Source of the DNA: Geminicoccaceae bacterium
Lineage (GTDB): Bacteria; Pseudomonadota; Alphaproteobacteria; Geminicoccales; Geminicoccaceae
Direction: 5' to 3'
Length of the DNA stretch: 64,000 nt
Assembly (NCBI GenBank): GCA_028285265.1
Contig: JANQPX010000040.1
Coordinates: 62,001 to 126,000, forward strand
Program-made: the position numbers and the translations under genes
Shown here: positions 53,122 to 61,982 of the stretch, piece by piece
How positions within the stretch are numbered: the first letter of the stretch is position 1
Layout of the letters: every line of letters begins with the position of its first letter
The notes under the pieces: generated by a model
Seen by the model: only the letters and a program-made list of their open reading frames with translations
Databases searched by the model: none
What the model was told of the DNA's origin: nothing

Positions 53122-53892
53122 TCATCTTGGAATCAGATCGCTGTTACCGATGCCGATCAATCTCTGGCCCGAGTCGGTGAAGAGCACCTGACCCGTTACA
53201 TGGGATGCAGTAGCAAAATAACGGATCGCACCGACGATATCGTCGGCACCAAGACCGACCCCAAGCGGCATCATTGCTTGGCGTGATTCGAATTCGTCTT
53301 GGCTCTGGCCCCAACTCGGCAGCACTAGGCCAGGTGCGATACCATTCACACGAATGGCCGGCGCCAGTTCGAATGCCGCTAGGCGGGTTGCGCCTTCCAA
53401 GCCAATTTTGGCGGTGAAGTAACTAAAAAACTGTGGCGATGGTGTCGTAATCTGCTGATCGAGCATGTTCACGATTGACGCACCTTGGGGAATGCTAGGC
53501 TGCTGCGCGAAAGCCTGCATCATGAAGACTTGCGCGGCTAAGTTCACATTGATCAGCTTCTGCCAGCTCGCCATTGTCAGGGTCCTCAGCGTATCGCTGT
53601 CGTAGTAGCTAGCGCTGTTGATCAGGAGTGACAGACTGCCACTGAGCGTGAGAGCTTGTTGGACAATCGCTTTCGCTTTGGATGGATCACCGAGATCGCC
53701 TTCAACCAATATCGCCTTTCGCCCGAGGGCTTCGACATCGCCTCTGACCGCCTCTGTTTCTTGTCGCGACGTGTTGTAATGTAGCGCGACATCGTAACCA
53801 TCTTCGGCAAGCGACAGCGCAATCGCTCGGCCGAGGCGCTTACCAGCACCCGTTACGAGTGCCGTTCTCGTTTGATTGTCTCTCTTGTCCAT
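53122..53892 (-). CDS. SDR oxidoreductase, FolM-like pteridine reductase candidate
   Basis: 256 residues from the ATG at 53892, which has TAGGAGA upstream; a longer frame begins at 53928. TGAGKRLGRAIALSLAEDG is the cofactor loop, INSASYYDSDTL the NNAG-region variant, and SYFTAK the YxxxK catalytic site. Pteridine reductases (FolM/PTR1) are SDRs of this form that reduce dihydropterins or dihydrofolate; location beside folB and folK supports it. Convergent with folK. Confidence 0.8.
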   Translation of the reverse strand: MDKRDNQTRTALVTGAGKRLGRAIALSLAEDGYDVALHYNTSRQETEAVRGDVEALGRKAILVEGDLGDPSKAKAIVQQALTLSGSLSLLINSASYYDSDTLRTLTMASWQKLINVNLAAQVFMMQAFAQQPSIPQGASIVNMLDQQITTPSPQFFSYFTAKIGLEGATRLAAFELAPAIRVNGIAPGLVLPSWGQSQDEFESRQAMMPLGVGLGADDIVGAIRYFATASHVTGQVLFTDSGQRLIGIGNSDLIPR

Positions 53893-54061
53893 GATGTCTC
53901 CTACTCGCTTCTGCGTCTGGTGTCGCACACCCCAGGGCCGTTTGAACCATCGGCGTTCTCCGTGCCAAACGGGACGGTCGACGGCAGCAGCTGACTCGCT
54001 CTATAGTCCAGGGAAAATCGCATCGGTTTTCGATCTTGGGAACCGATATCCTTCGACCTCA

Positions 54062-54451
54062 ATGAAGAATCTGATGGACGTTTCTGCACTCATCATCACG
54101 GCGCTTGGCCTTTGGGGTTATCTCGGCCTTGCCGTTGCGATCGCCTTTCTCGTCATCGGCATCGACCGGGTCGATCCGAATGCGCGCGGCGCCTATTTCT
54201 TTCGACCGTTGTTGATCCCGGGTATTGTCGTCCTTTGGCCTCTGGTGGTGTGGCGCTGGTATCGGCTCGAGCAAGGTATTGACCCCTGGCCGTTGCGATA
54301 TCGAGCCCCCGTCCGCGCACACGGCGTCGTTGCGGTCGTCCTCGCCCTCTTGCTGCCAGCGATTTTTCTTGGCTCGCTCGCTCTTCGGCAGACCTGGCCC
54401 GAGAATGTTGAGCCTGTCGCCGTACAACCCGTCACCGGAGACCAGCGTTGA
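54062..54451 (+). CDS. Membrane protein, first gene of the ferric-reductase/Rieske operon
   Basis: 129 residues from the ATG at 54062; a longer frame begins at 53876 inside the SDR promoter. Three predicted membrane helices (ALGLWGYLGLAVAIAFLVIG; LLIPGIVVLWPLVVWRW; GVVAVVLALLLPAIFLGSLA) and a short periplasmic tail. It overlaps the next gene by four bases (TTGA). Family not known. Confidence 0.6.
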   Translation: MKNLMDVSALIITALGLWGYLGLAVAIAFLVIGIDRVDPNARGAYFFRPLLIPGIVVLWPLVVWRWYRLEQGIDPWPLRYRAPVRAHGVVAVVLALLLPAIFLGSLALRQTWPENVEPVAVQPVTGDQR

Positions 54452-55506
54452 GTGCTCGCTATGTGCCGGTTCAGTGGAACCGTAACAAGTATTTTTACGA
54501 TGCCGTCCTGACACTCGCCGTTGGCGCCTATCTATGGCTCTTCTTAAACATTGCCCCGACAATCTCTAATCATTCGGCGCCGGTTGACGGTGCGATTCAC
54601 AATGCGCGTGCCTTTGGAACCTGCGCATTTTTGATGCTGACTGTTATCCTCTCGATCGGACCGCTGGCGCGGCTGGATGAGCGGCTGTTGCCGCTCCTAT
54701 ATAATCGACGCCACTTTGGTGTGATGACCTGCTTGGTCGCCCTTACGCATGCCGGTTTCGTCGTCGATTGGTACTTCAATTTTAGTCCGACGCCGAAATA
54801 CCAGGCTGTGCTCGCCGCCAATACCAGCTATGGGCAACTTCTCGGTTTTCCGTTCGAGTCATTGGGCATGCTCGCACTTTTGTTTCTCATCATTCTTGCC
54901 GCGACGAGTCATGATTTTTGGCTAAGCTTTCTGACGCCGCGTATCTGGAAATGGTTGCATTACCTCATCTATCCCACCTATGCGCTCATCGTTGCCCATG
55001 TTGGCCTAGGCGTGCTGCAGGGGGCTGAGAACCAGCTGTTTAGTATCGTCGTCGGTATCTCGGTCACGCTTGTTGCCTTGCTCCACCTAGCCGCAGCTCT
55101 CATGGGACAAAAGCCTCCAGAAAGCCGTGTAGATCAAGGGGGCTGGGAGGCCATCGGTCACGTTGGCGAGATTGCAGACGGTCGCGCGAAAGTGGCAAGG
55201 CTCAGTAATGATGAGCGGGTCGCGGTGTTCCGTCACGAAGGGAAGCTTTCGGCCATCGCCTCAGTCTGTGCGCACCAGAACGGCCCTCTAGGTGAAGGAC
55301 GGATCGTTTGGGGTTGCGTGACCTGTCCTTGGCATGGATTTCAATACCGAGTGACGGATGGTCGTGCGCCGGCGCCATTCACCGAGAAAGTGCCGACGTT
55401 CAATCTTAAGCTTAGCGGTGAAACTGTGCTGGTGCATAAGGAGCCCAACCCACCTGGAACTTATGTCGAGCCAGTTCTGATCGATGCTGTGGGAGCGGGG
55501 TCATGA
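54448..55506 (+). CDS. Ferric-reductase-like membrane protein fused to a Rieske domain
   Basis: 352 residues from a TTG. The first about 220 residues have six or seven helices with His suited to two hemes (ALTHAGFVVDW, KWLHYLIYPTY, IVAHVGLGVL), as in YedZ/ferric reductase membrane domains. The rest is a Rieske domain: SVCAHQNGPLG and VTCPWHGFQYRVTDG hold the two Cys-His pairs for a 2Fe-2S cluster. The fusion would pass electrons between membrane heme and the Rieske cluster. Overlaps the next gene by four bases. Confidence 0.88.
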   Translation: MSARYVPVQWNRNKYFYDAVLTLAVGAYLWLFLNIAPTISNHSAPVDGAIHNARAFGTCAFLMLTVILSIGPLARLDERLLPLLYNRRHFGVMTCLVALTHAGFVVDWYFNFSPTPKYQAVLAANTSYGQLLGFPFESLGMLALLFLIILAATSHDFWLSFLTPRIWKWLHYLIYPTYALIVAHVGLGVLQGAENQLFSIVVGISVTLVALLHLAAALMGQKPPESRVDQGGWEAIGHVGEIADGRAKVARLSNDERVAVFRHEGKLSAIASVCAHQNGPLGEGRIVWGCVTCPWHGFQYRVTDGRAPAPFTEKVPTFNLKLSGETVLVHKEPNPPGTYVEPVLIDAVGAGS

Positions 55507-56267
55507 GTGGAGATAAGGAAAAACCGTTTTTCATTGGCTTTGTCGACACGCCGAAGGAACTCCGGACTTTTCTTCTCACCGTTGCCATGATCCTGGTGAT
55601 CGCCTTTGCCGGGCTGGCGCTCGCGATTGGCGTCACGCAAGACGAACCGGCGGAAGCGGGCTTCCGTTTCGATTGGGGACCACAGACCGTCACGGGTATC
55701 TTGGAAAATGACCCGTATCCAATCCTTCATGTCACAGAGGGCTCTGAGCGTGTCACAGCCGGAACAACCATCATGCTGAGTGGCGTCGGTAAAAACGGCG
55801 TTCAAAGCCGGAGTGCCGACTTAGAAGGGCAACTCGCTCAGGTTACTGGCATCATGTTGAAACGTGGAGCGCTCGACATGATGCAGGTTGGCGGGCGCGC
55901 AGATAGCCTCACCTCACGCGATGGGTCTCCTGAGCCGGTGGATGGTGTGTCACTCGGGACGTGGCGACTTGCCGGCGAAATCTGCGACGGCAAATGTCTG
56001 GCTGGTGCTATGCGACCTGGCCGCGGACTTGCCCACAAAGCCTGCGCCAATCTTTGCCTCGATGGCGGTGTTCCTCCGGTTTTTGTCGCCTCCGCACCGC
56101 TCGACGGCAACGAGTTCTTATTGATCGGCGGGGCCGATGGCGGCCCGATGTCAGATTCGCTGCAGGACCACGTCGGGACCTATGTGGAGATCGAAGGCGA
56201 GGTTGAACGCCGTGGTTCGCTGCTGGTGCTCAAGGCGGATCCGGACAGTCTGAAAGTCTTGCCATGA
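55503..56267 (+). CDS. Membrane-anchored protein with paired C-x3-C motifs
   Basis: 254 residues, with one N-terminal membrane helix (FLLTVAMILVIAFAGLALAI) and a large soluble domain outside the cytoplasm. Near residue 165 are CDGKC and CANLC, separated by about 20 residues including AMRPGRGLAHKA, followed by LDGGVPPVFVAS. The four Cys look like a metal or cluster site. The ATG overlaps the fusion gene and the stop overlaps the next gene, so the operon is tightly coupled. Similar segments occur in uncharacterised membrane proteins; no function is known. Confidence 0.7.
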   Translation: MSGDKEKPFFIGFVDTPKELRTFLLTVAMILVIAFAGLALAIGVTQDEPAEAGFRFDWGPQTVTGILENDPYPILHVTEGSERVTAGTTIMLSGVGKNGVQSRSADLEGQLAQVTGIMLKRGALDMMQVGGRADSLTSRDGSPEPVDGVSLGTWRLAGEICDGKCLAGAMRPGRGLAHKACANLCLDGGVPPVFVASAPLDGNEFLLIGGADGGPMSDSLQDHVGTYVEIEGEVERRGSLLVLKADPDSLKVLP

Positions 56268-56566
56268 AACGCTTTGCCAGTCGAACTGTTGGTATCATGT
56301 TGGCAGTGGCGCTCGCGGTCATCATCGCCTACGCATCGCGTTTTTGGCCTTGGCCCGGGTTTTGGTCGGCCGAGGGTGCCTTCGGCGTCCCGTGGCTCCA
56401 TCCCAATGGCGAATGGGTGAGACGATTCCTTCGCGGTACCATGTTCGCGCGCTTTGATGTGTTGGTTTGGGGAGCTCTTGCGTTTCTCCTGTTGTCGCTT
56501 GCCGAGACTCTGGGAAGCCGTTGGCAACGCCAGCCTGATCAGACGCCCGACGAGATCAGCGATTAA
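56264..56566 (+). CDS. Small two-helix membrane protein, last gene of the Rieske operon
   Basis: 100 residues with two predicted helices (VGIMLAVALAVIIAYASRF; FDVLVWGALAFLLLSLAETL) round a Trp-rich loop (WPWPGFWSAEG). ATG overlaps the previous stop by four bases. Likely a small subunit that helps assemble or anchor the complex. Unknown family. Confidence 0.6.
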   Translation: MKRFASRTVGIMLAVALAVIIAYASRFWPWPGFWSAEGAFGVPWLHPNGEWVRRFLRGTMFARFDVLVWGALAFLLLSLAETLGSRWQRQPDQTPDEISD

Positions 56567-56790
56567 GCCGGACCTGCAAACCTAACCGTCCTGTTGTCAT
56601 TTTGTCATCGGTCGTGGCACGCACGCTCGTCTCGCTAGATCGTTAACGCGCGTTTGTTGAGCAATCCTCCAACACGACGTATCAGGGTGGTGTCGGTGAG
56701 GGATCGGGACGACGCTGTTGTTGGCTCAGATGAACGGCGGTTGCCGTCAACGTTCCTGGACCGAGAATTCCCCAGAGGAGATGATAAACC

Positions 56791-57834
56791 GTGGCGAAAC
56801 AGCGGAGAATCGAAAAATCTGTCAATCTCGCGCTGCAGGGAGGCGGCGCCCATGGTGCTTTTACTTGGGGGGTGCTCGACAAGCTCTTTGAGGACGATCG
56901 GATCTGGCTGCAGTCTATCAGTGGCACAAGTGCGGGAGCCATGAACGCCGTCGTCGCTGCACAAGGCATGTATGACGGCCAAGCCGAGGGTGCACGAGCG
57001 GCTTTGAAGCATTTCTGGCGACGGATCAGCGAGGCAGGTCTTGCAAGCCCGATCAAGCGTAGCCCCATCGACATGGCGACTGGTAACTGGAGCCTGGATA
57101 CGTCGCCCGCCTATCTCTTCTTCGACATGATGAACGGCTTTGCTTCGCCCTATCAGACCAACCCATTCAACTACAATCCGATCCGCGGAATTCTTGAAGA
57201 AACAGTAGACTTCAAGAAGGTGAGTGCAGCTGGCGACGGCTTCACGATCTTTATCTCGGCAACCAATGTTGAAACCGGGCGGGTTCGTGTCTTCCACCGA
57301 CAAGAGATTACCATCGACGTGGTGCTTGCCTCTGCCTGCCTGCCGTTCATGTTCCAAGCAATCGAGGTTGAAGGCCAACACTATTGGGACGGTGGTTATA
57401 TGGGTAACCCGGTGTTGTCGCCCTTCAAAGACAATAGTCCCGTTGACGATCTCATGATCATTCAGATCAATCCGATCTTCCGCGATGGTGTGCCTACCGT
57501 CGCCCGCGAAATCATGAATCGTGTTAACGAGATCAGTTTCAATAGTTCGCTGCTACGTGAGCTCAGAGCCATTCGCGACATGAACCGGCTTATCGAATCT
57601 GGCGAGCTCTCTGGCAAGAAGCATCGGTTGACGCGCGTGCACATGATCGAAGACAGAAAGCACATGCGTCCGCTGGGCGCGTCGTCAAAGCTGAATACCG
57701 AATGGGCCTTTCTGGAACATCTCTTCGATATTGGCCGAAATGCGGCTTGCCGTTGGCTGGATCGACACTACGACGATCTCGGCGTCCGTTCGACACTGGA
57801 TCTTGACGAATTGTTCGCAGATGGAGGCGTTTGA
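56791..57834 (+). CDS. Patatin-like phospholipase family protein
   Basis: 347 residues from a GTG. LQGGGAHGAFTWGVLD is the oxyanion Gly-rich loop, GTSAGAMNAVV the GxSxG nucleophile motif and DGGYMGNPVL the catalytic Asp (DGG). Patatins are Ser-Asp lipid acyl hydrolases. No signal peptide. An isolated unit with about 220 bases before it. Confidence 0.9.
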   Translation: MAKQRRIEKSVNLALQGGGAHGAFTWGVLDKLFEDDRIWLQSISGTSAGAMNAVVAAQGMYDGQAEGARAALKHFWRRISEAGLASPIKRSPIDMATGNWSLDTSPAYLFFDMMNGFASPYQTNPFNYNPIRGILEETVDFKKVSAAGDGFTIFISATNVETGRVRVFHRQEITIDVVLASACLPFMFQAIEVEGQHYWDGGYMGNPVLSPFKDNSPVDDLMIIQINPIFRDGVPTVAREIMNRVNEISFNSSLLRELRAIRDMNRLIESGELSGKKHRLTRVHMIEDRKHMRPLGASSKLNTEWAFLEHLFDIGRNAACRWLDRHYDDLGVRSTLDLDELFADGGV

Positions 57835-58087
57835 GTTTCAAAGAGTGCGATCAATTGCGCCACGCAGTGCGTAAGGTGATCGTGGAGCATCAGACGTCAA
57901 ACAATGTTATGCCGACGTCGCCATGTCGGGACTCACGATGGGCGTGACGGCTTGGCGGAAGAACGCCGCGGATAGGACCCGAGAACGCCACGTCGGCGGA
58001 GCGGTCGTCGTCCTCACCCGGAGCGCATCGAGATCGACAGGCAAGCCGGGCGAGGCCTGCGCAGATAGCAGATGAGAGAGTGATGCC

Positions 58088-59314
58088 ATGGTGGCTCGTA
58101 GCTCGATCACCGAGATGGCGGTGACGCCCTATGTCATGGAGGGTGTATCCGAAGAAACGCGAGCCGCAGTCGCGAAGCGCGGTCTCATCATAGCGCTCAT
58201 CGCCTTTTTGACCCTCATTGATCTCTTTGGCTCTCAGGCGTTGCTGCCGGCCCTGGTCGATCACTATCGCGTCTCACCGGCAGCCATGGGCTTTGCGGTC
58301 AATGCCAGCACATTCGGCATGGCAATTTCAGGCATGCTCGTTGCTATCTTTGCAAGATCGATCAACCGGAGGCTCGGCATTTGGCTAAGCTTAGCGTTTC
58401 TCGCGATTCCGACCTTTTTGCTCGGTCTGACGACCGATCTGTTGACCTTCGCGCTGCTACGCGTTGCACAAGGTCTTTTTATGTCCGCGGCCTTTACCCT
58501 CACGCTAACCTATCTGGCTGAGGTCTGCACCATCACGGCGGCAAGGGGCGCGATGGCTGCCTATATCACGGGCAATGTCGCCTCGAACCTCTTTGGTCGG
58601 CTTTTAGCAACAGGCGTCGCCGATCACGTCGGTCTTGCTGAGAGTTTCTTTACGTTCTCTGCACTCAATCTCCTAGGAGCAATGATCGCCTTTCTCTATC
58701 TCGGTCGGACCGACAGCTCGCATGATCCTGCGGCACGAGAGACGGGCTCTATTTGGGCGGCATGGATCGATCACTTCGCTAATCCGAAGTTACGCGCCAG
58801 CTTCGCCATCGGCTTCATTATACTCTTCGCCTTCGTTGGCGTTTTCACGTATGTCAATTTTGTCCTCGCTGGAGAGCCTTTCAAGCTTCCTCAAGGTTCA
58901 ATCGGTCTTGTCTATTTCGTTTTCGTGCCAGCGATACTGACGACACCGATTGCCGGCTTCGTCGCCCAAAGATTTGGCGTACAGATGACCTTTATGGGCT
59001 CGATAGGTGTCAGCCTGGTCGGTGTTTTTCTTCTCCTTGCTTCAAGCCTTTGGCTGCTGCTTCTAGGCTTGATGCTGATTGGGGCGGGGCTCTTCTTCGC
59101 GCAAGCAGCCGCAACAGCGTATGTGGGACAGGCGGCGGCTCACGATCACGCTGCGGCGAGTGGTCTTTATCTGACTAGCTATTACGTCGGTGGTCTCTTT
59201 GGAGCCTTTTTCCTCGGACAGATCTTCGTCACTGTTGGTTGGCCAGGGACTGTTGCTTGCCTTGCCGTGAGCCTTCTTGTCGCTATCTGGCTCGGGCGCA
59301 ACCTTCATCGTTAG
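58088..59314 (+). CDS. MFS transporter
   Basis: 408 residues with 12 predicted membrane helices. LIALIAFLTLIDLFGSQALLPALVD and the RSINRRLGIWLSL motif-A-like loop are typical. Probably a drug/H+ antiporter-like exporter of the DHA1 type; substrate unknown. It lies between the two patatins. The 253-base gap before it contains no gene. Confidence 0.88.
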   Translation: MVARSSITEMAVTPYVMEGVSEETRAAVAKRGLIIALIAFLTLIDLFGSQALLPALVDHYRVSPAAMGFAVNASTFGMAISGMLVAIFARSINRRLGIWLSLAFLAIPTFLLGLTTDLLTFALLRVAQGLFMSAAFTLTLTYLAEVCTITAARGAMAAYITGNVASNLFGRLLATGVADHVGLAESFFTFSALNLLGAMIAFLYLGRTDSSHDPAARETGSIWAAWIDHFANPKLRASFAIGFIILFAFVGVFTYVNFVLAGEPFKLPQGSIGLVYFVFVPAILTTPIAGFVAQRFGVQMTFMGSIGVSLVGVFLLLASSLWLLLLGLMLIGAGLFFAQAAATAYVGQAAAHDHAAASGLYLTSYYVGGLFGAFFLGQIFVTVGWPGTVACLAVSLLVAIWLGRNLHR

Positions 59315-59534
59315 TCTTGTGAGCGAGGGCGTTTATCCTAATGGCGTCGGCGCATTTAGGCTTGGCGCATCGAGCCAGTGCGCACTAGGTTGCCCTAATG
59401 GATCGGCAGCGCTCTCCCATCAGAACGGTCCCTCCGGCTTCCGTCGCTGACGGCCAACGGGCAAAGCAAGTCGCTAGACAACCCGTTGCTACAGGTACTT
59501 GCGCGACCGAAAGCCAGTTGTTGGAGAAGCAGTT

Positions 59535-60377
59535 GTGAAGACGCCGAAGATTGCACTTGCCCTTGGCGGTGGTGGAGCCCGCGGCATTGCTCATATCCAT
59601 GTGCTCGAAGTCCTTGATGAATTGGGTATCCAGCCTGTCGCGCTTGCTGGGACATCAATGGGCGCGGTCATCGCGGCAGGCTATGCCGCCGGCATGAGCG
59701 GGGCTGCGATCCGGGACTATGTGTTAGAGACCTTTCACCATCGTAAAGAACTCTTGGGAAAACTCTGGAAATTGCGGCCAGAGAGCCTGAAGACGTTTTT
59801 TTCGGATGGAGGCCTCAGGCTTGGCGACATCAACATAGAACGCGTGATGGAGATTTTCCTTCCGCCCGATCTGCCGAACGACTTTGACTCCCTCAAAATT
59901 CCCTTAGCGGTCGTGGCGACCGACTACTACGGCCAAAAGCAAGCGATCCTAACCCATGGGCGCCTTCGAAGTGCGATCGCGGCCTCAGCGGCGATACCAG
60001 CTCTTTTTCGCCCGGTCATTATCGATGATACAGTCCTCGTCGACGGGGGAATGACCAATCCCACGCCTCACGATATTCTCGTTGGCAGCGCCGACATCGT
60101 CATTGCCGTCGATGTCGTCGGTGGACCCGAAGGCACGCCCGGCGAGCGGCCAAGCCAGATGGACGTCCTTATCGGATCGATCCAGCTTCTTATGGGGACA
60201 ATCGCGACCACCAAGCGCGAGATGACGCCATCCGACATTCTCATCGAACCGGCGGTTAGTCAGTTTCGAGCGCTGGATTTCCTCAAGACCGAAGCGATCC
60301 TCGAGGCGTCGGTGAAGACAAGAGACGACCTACGTTCGATCTTGACCCAGCGTCTCCCTCACTTGGCCGAGCGATAA
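59535..60377 (+). CDS. rssA: Patatin-like phospholipase, RssA type
   Basis: 280 residues from a GTG with GGAG eight bases before it; a longer frame begins at 59499. ALGGGGARGIAHIHVLEVL is the glycine loop, GTSMGAVIAAGY the GxSxG motif and DGGMTNPTPHDIL the catalytic Asp. Shorter than the first patatin and of a different subfamily, so the two are not recent duplicates. Confidence 0.9.
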   Translation: MKTPKIALALGGGGARGIAHIHVLEVLDELGIQPVALAGTSMGAVIAAGYAAGMSGAAIRDYVLETFHHRKELLGKLWKLRPESLKTFFSDGGLRLGDINIERVMEIFLPPDLPNDFDSLKIPLAVVATDYYGQKQAILTHGRLRSAIAASAAIPALFRPVIIDDTVLVDGGMTNPTPHDILVGSADIVIAVDVVGGPEGTPGERPSQMDVLIGSIQLLMGTIATTKREMTPSDILIEPAVSQFRALDFLKTEAILEASVKTRDDLRSILTQRLPHLAER

Positions 60378-60592
60378 ACTCGTCCGAGAAGGTCTGAGAC
60401 AGACCAACTATGGCCGGGATCGACTCGTGGACTCGTCAAGACCACAGCGAAGATTCTTTGGGAGTGGGTATCATCGGGCGCGGTGTCTGCCTCAAGGCCA
60501 TCGTCGCCTTGGAGGAAGCTCGATCGTGTCATCGCAAGATGTTTCGCTTGGACCAGCCTACGTTAAGTGAGAACTCTCGATATAGAGAGCTG

Positions 60593-61903
60593 CTAGTGCA
60601 GCGCCGTGAGAAAACGGCTATGAGGCTTCAGGGTGTGGCGTTCGGCCAGCAGGCTTCGGGTGACGTCCTCGACGCCCGATTTTTTAGCGGCATCGATGGT
60701 GATTTGAGCGAAGATATCCCGTTGAGCATGACTACCACCGATAACCTGAAGGTGTCGGCGTACCGACAAGAGATCGTCAAGTCCGGTTGTTGATGTGCCG
60801 CGGTTTGTCTCAATGATGCCTCGGCAGAGCTTTCTCGTGATCTCGATCGGATAGTCCGGGCGTCTTGCTGGCTGATCCGAAAGGGCTTCAATGCCTTGCA
60901 GCAATTGATCTGCGGCATCGAAACGTTTTGCGCCAACAAGGGCTAGCAAGACATGCACATCGGTAAATGCCTGTGAATGGTCGCCAATTCTGGTCTCGGC
61001 AATGTCCGCCAGGGCCTGCCAGCGGTCACCAACATCGATCCCCAGCAGTTTCAGCCTATACAGCAGGGAGCTCGCATTCTGGATGTCGAGATAGAAGCCA
61101 TTCGGATCCACTTGGATGGCATCGTCATAAAGCTCAAGGACTTGCTCATCATCGCCGAGCTCATAAGCATGCAGCGCTTTGTGCCACCAGAGATGATCCT
61201 TAAAAGGGTTGCGGTCATCCCAGGTTGAAAGGGGGTAGTCAAGCCAGCGGATGCCTTCATGATGGCGTTCATCGCCTTCAAGGACGTGAGCAACAGCGTG
61301 GACAGCCCAAAGATCGTCGGCGCAGTGCTCGACTGCTTGTCGCCCAAGGGCTTCAGCGCGATGGCGTTCGCCACATTCTTCAAGCCCGAAAGCGAGCATA
61401 CCTAGAACGTTTCCGTAGCCAGGTACGGTTGTACTGTAGGCAGGCAGCACGCTTGCTGGCACATCACGCAGAAGATCGGCGCGTCCGAGCCAAAAGCTGT
61501 TGAAGTGGTGGAGTCGAAGGGCGAGAAGGTCGAGCGGCTCAGCAAGCAGGATCTGCTCCCACTGGTGACCAGCGTCACTCAGCCGGCCATCTATCCAGGC
61601 GCGGAGGGCTTGGATATGGCCGTATTCGCGCTCGCTCACGCCCTCGATGTTAGACTCCGCTTCGACGAGTGACTTCTTGGCGCCGGGAATGATGGCTTCC
61701 GATCCAATGAGCATCAAGAAATAGCCACGAAGACAGTGCGCAAAGGCGAAGGTCGGATCGGACTCAATTGCTGATTTGGCCGCCGGCATGGCCGTCAAAC
61801 GGTATTCCAAATAATCCGAAATTGCGCGGTTGACGTGGTTTGCGGCATCCGGGCTTGACGTCGTCAAGACGAGCCCGCGTTGATCGTGCTGCACCGCCGT
61901 CAA
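60593..61903 (-). CDS. TPR repeat protein
   Basis: 436 residues from a TTG with AGGAGGAG five bases upstream. Helical repeats include AAKSAIESDPTFAFAHCLRGY, HALHAYELGDDEQVLELYDD and WWHKALHAYELG. The pattern WxxHAVAHVLEGDERHHEG with conserved His is shared with a group of bacterial 'TPR repeat protein 38' homologues. Not closely similar to the TPR protein at 45.3 kb by eye. Function unknown. A short hairpin (60574-60589) sits just past the stop. Confidence 0.8.
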   Translation of the reverse strand: MTAVQHDQRGLVLTTSSPDAANHVNRAISDYLEYRLTAMPAAKSAIESDPTFAFAHCLRGYFLMLIGSEAIIPGAKKSLVEAESNIEGVSEREYGHIQALRAWIDGRLSDAGHQWEQILLAEPLDLLALRLHHFNSFWLGRADLLRDVPASVLPAYSTTVPGYGNVLGMLAFGLEECGERHRAEALGRQAVEHCADDLWAVHAVAHVLEGDERHHEGIRWLDYPLSTWDDRNPFKDHLWWHKALHAYELGDDEQVLELYDDAIQVDPNGFYLDIQNASSLLYRLKLLGIDVGDRWQALADIAETRIGDHSQAFTDVHVLLALVGAKRFDAADQLLQGIEALSDQPARRPDYPIEITRKLCRGIIETNRGTSTTGLDDLLSVRRHLQVIGGSHAQRDIFAQITIDAAKKSGVEDVTRSLLAERHTLKPHSRFLTALH

Positions 61904-61982
61904 TTGCTCCTCCTCATGGCTCTCGACTTGCCATTAACAGGCCAAGCAGATGCCGATCAACGTTCTGCCATCCACAAAGATG

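Noticed and set aside
60410..60793. 127-codon plus-strand frame at the end of the TPR gene
   Set aside because: Half of it is antisense to the TPR gene and the free half has no recognisable protein character.
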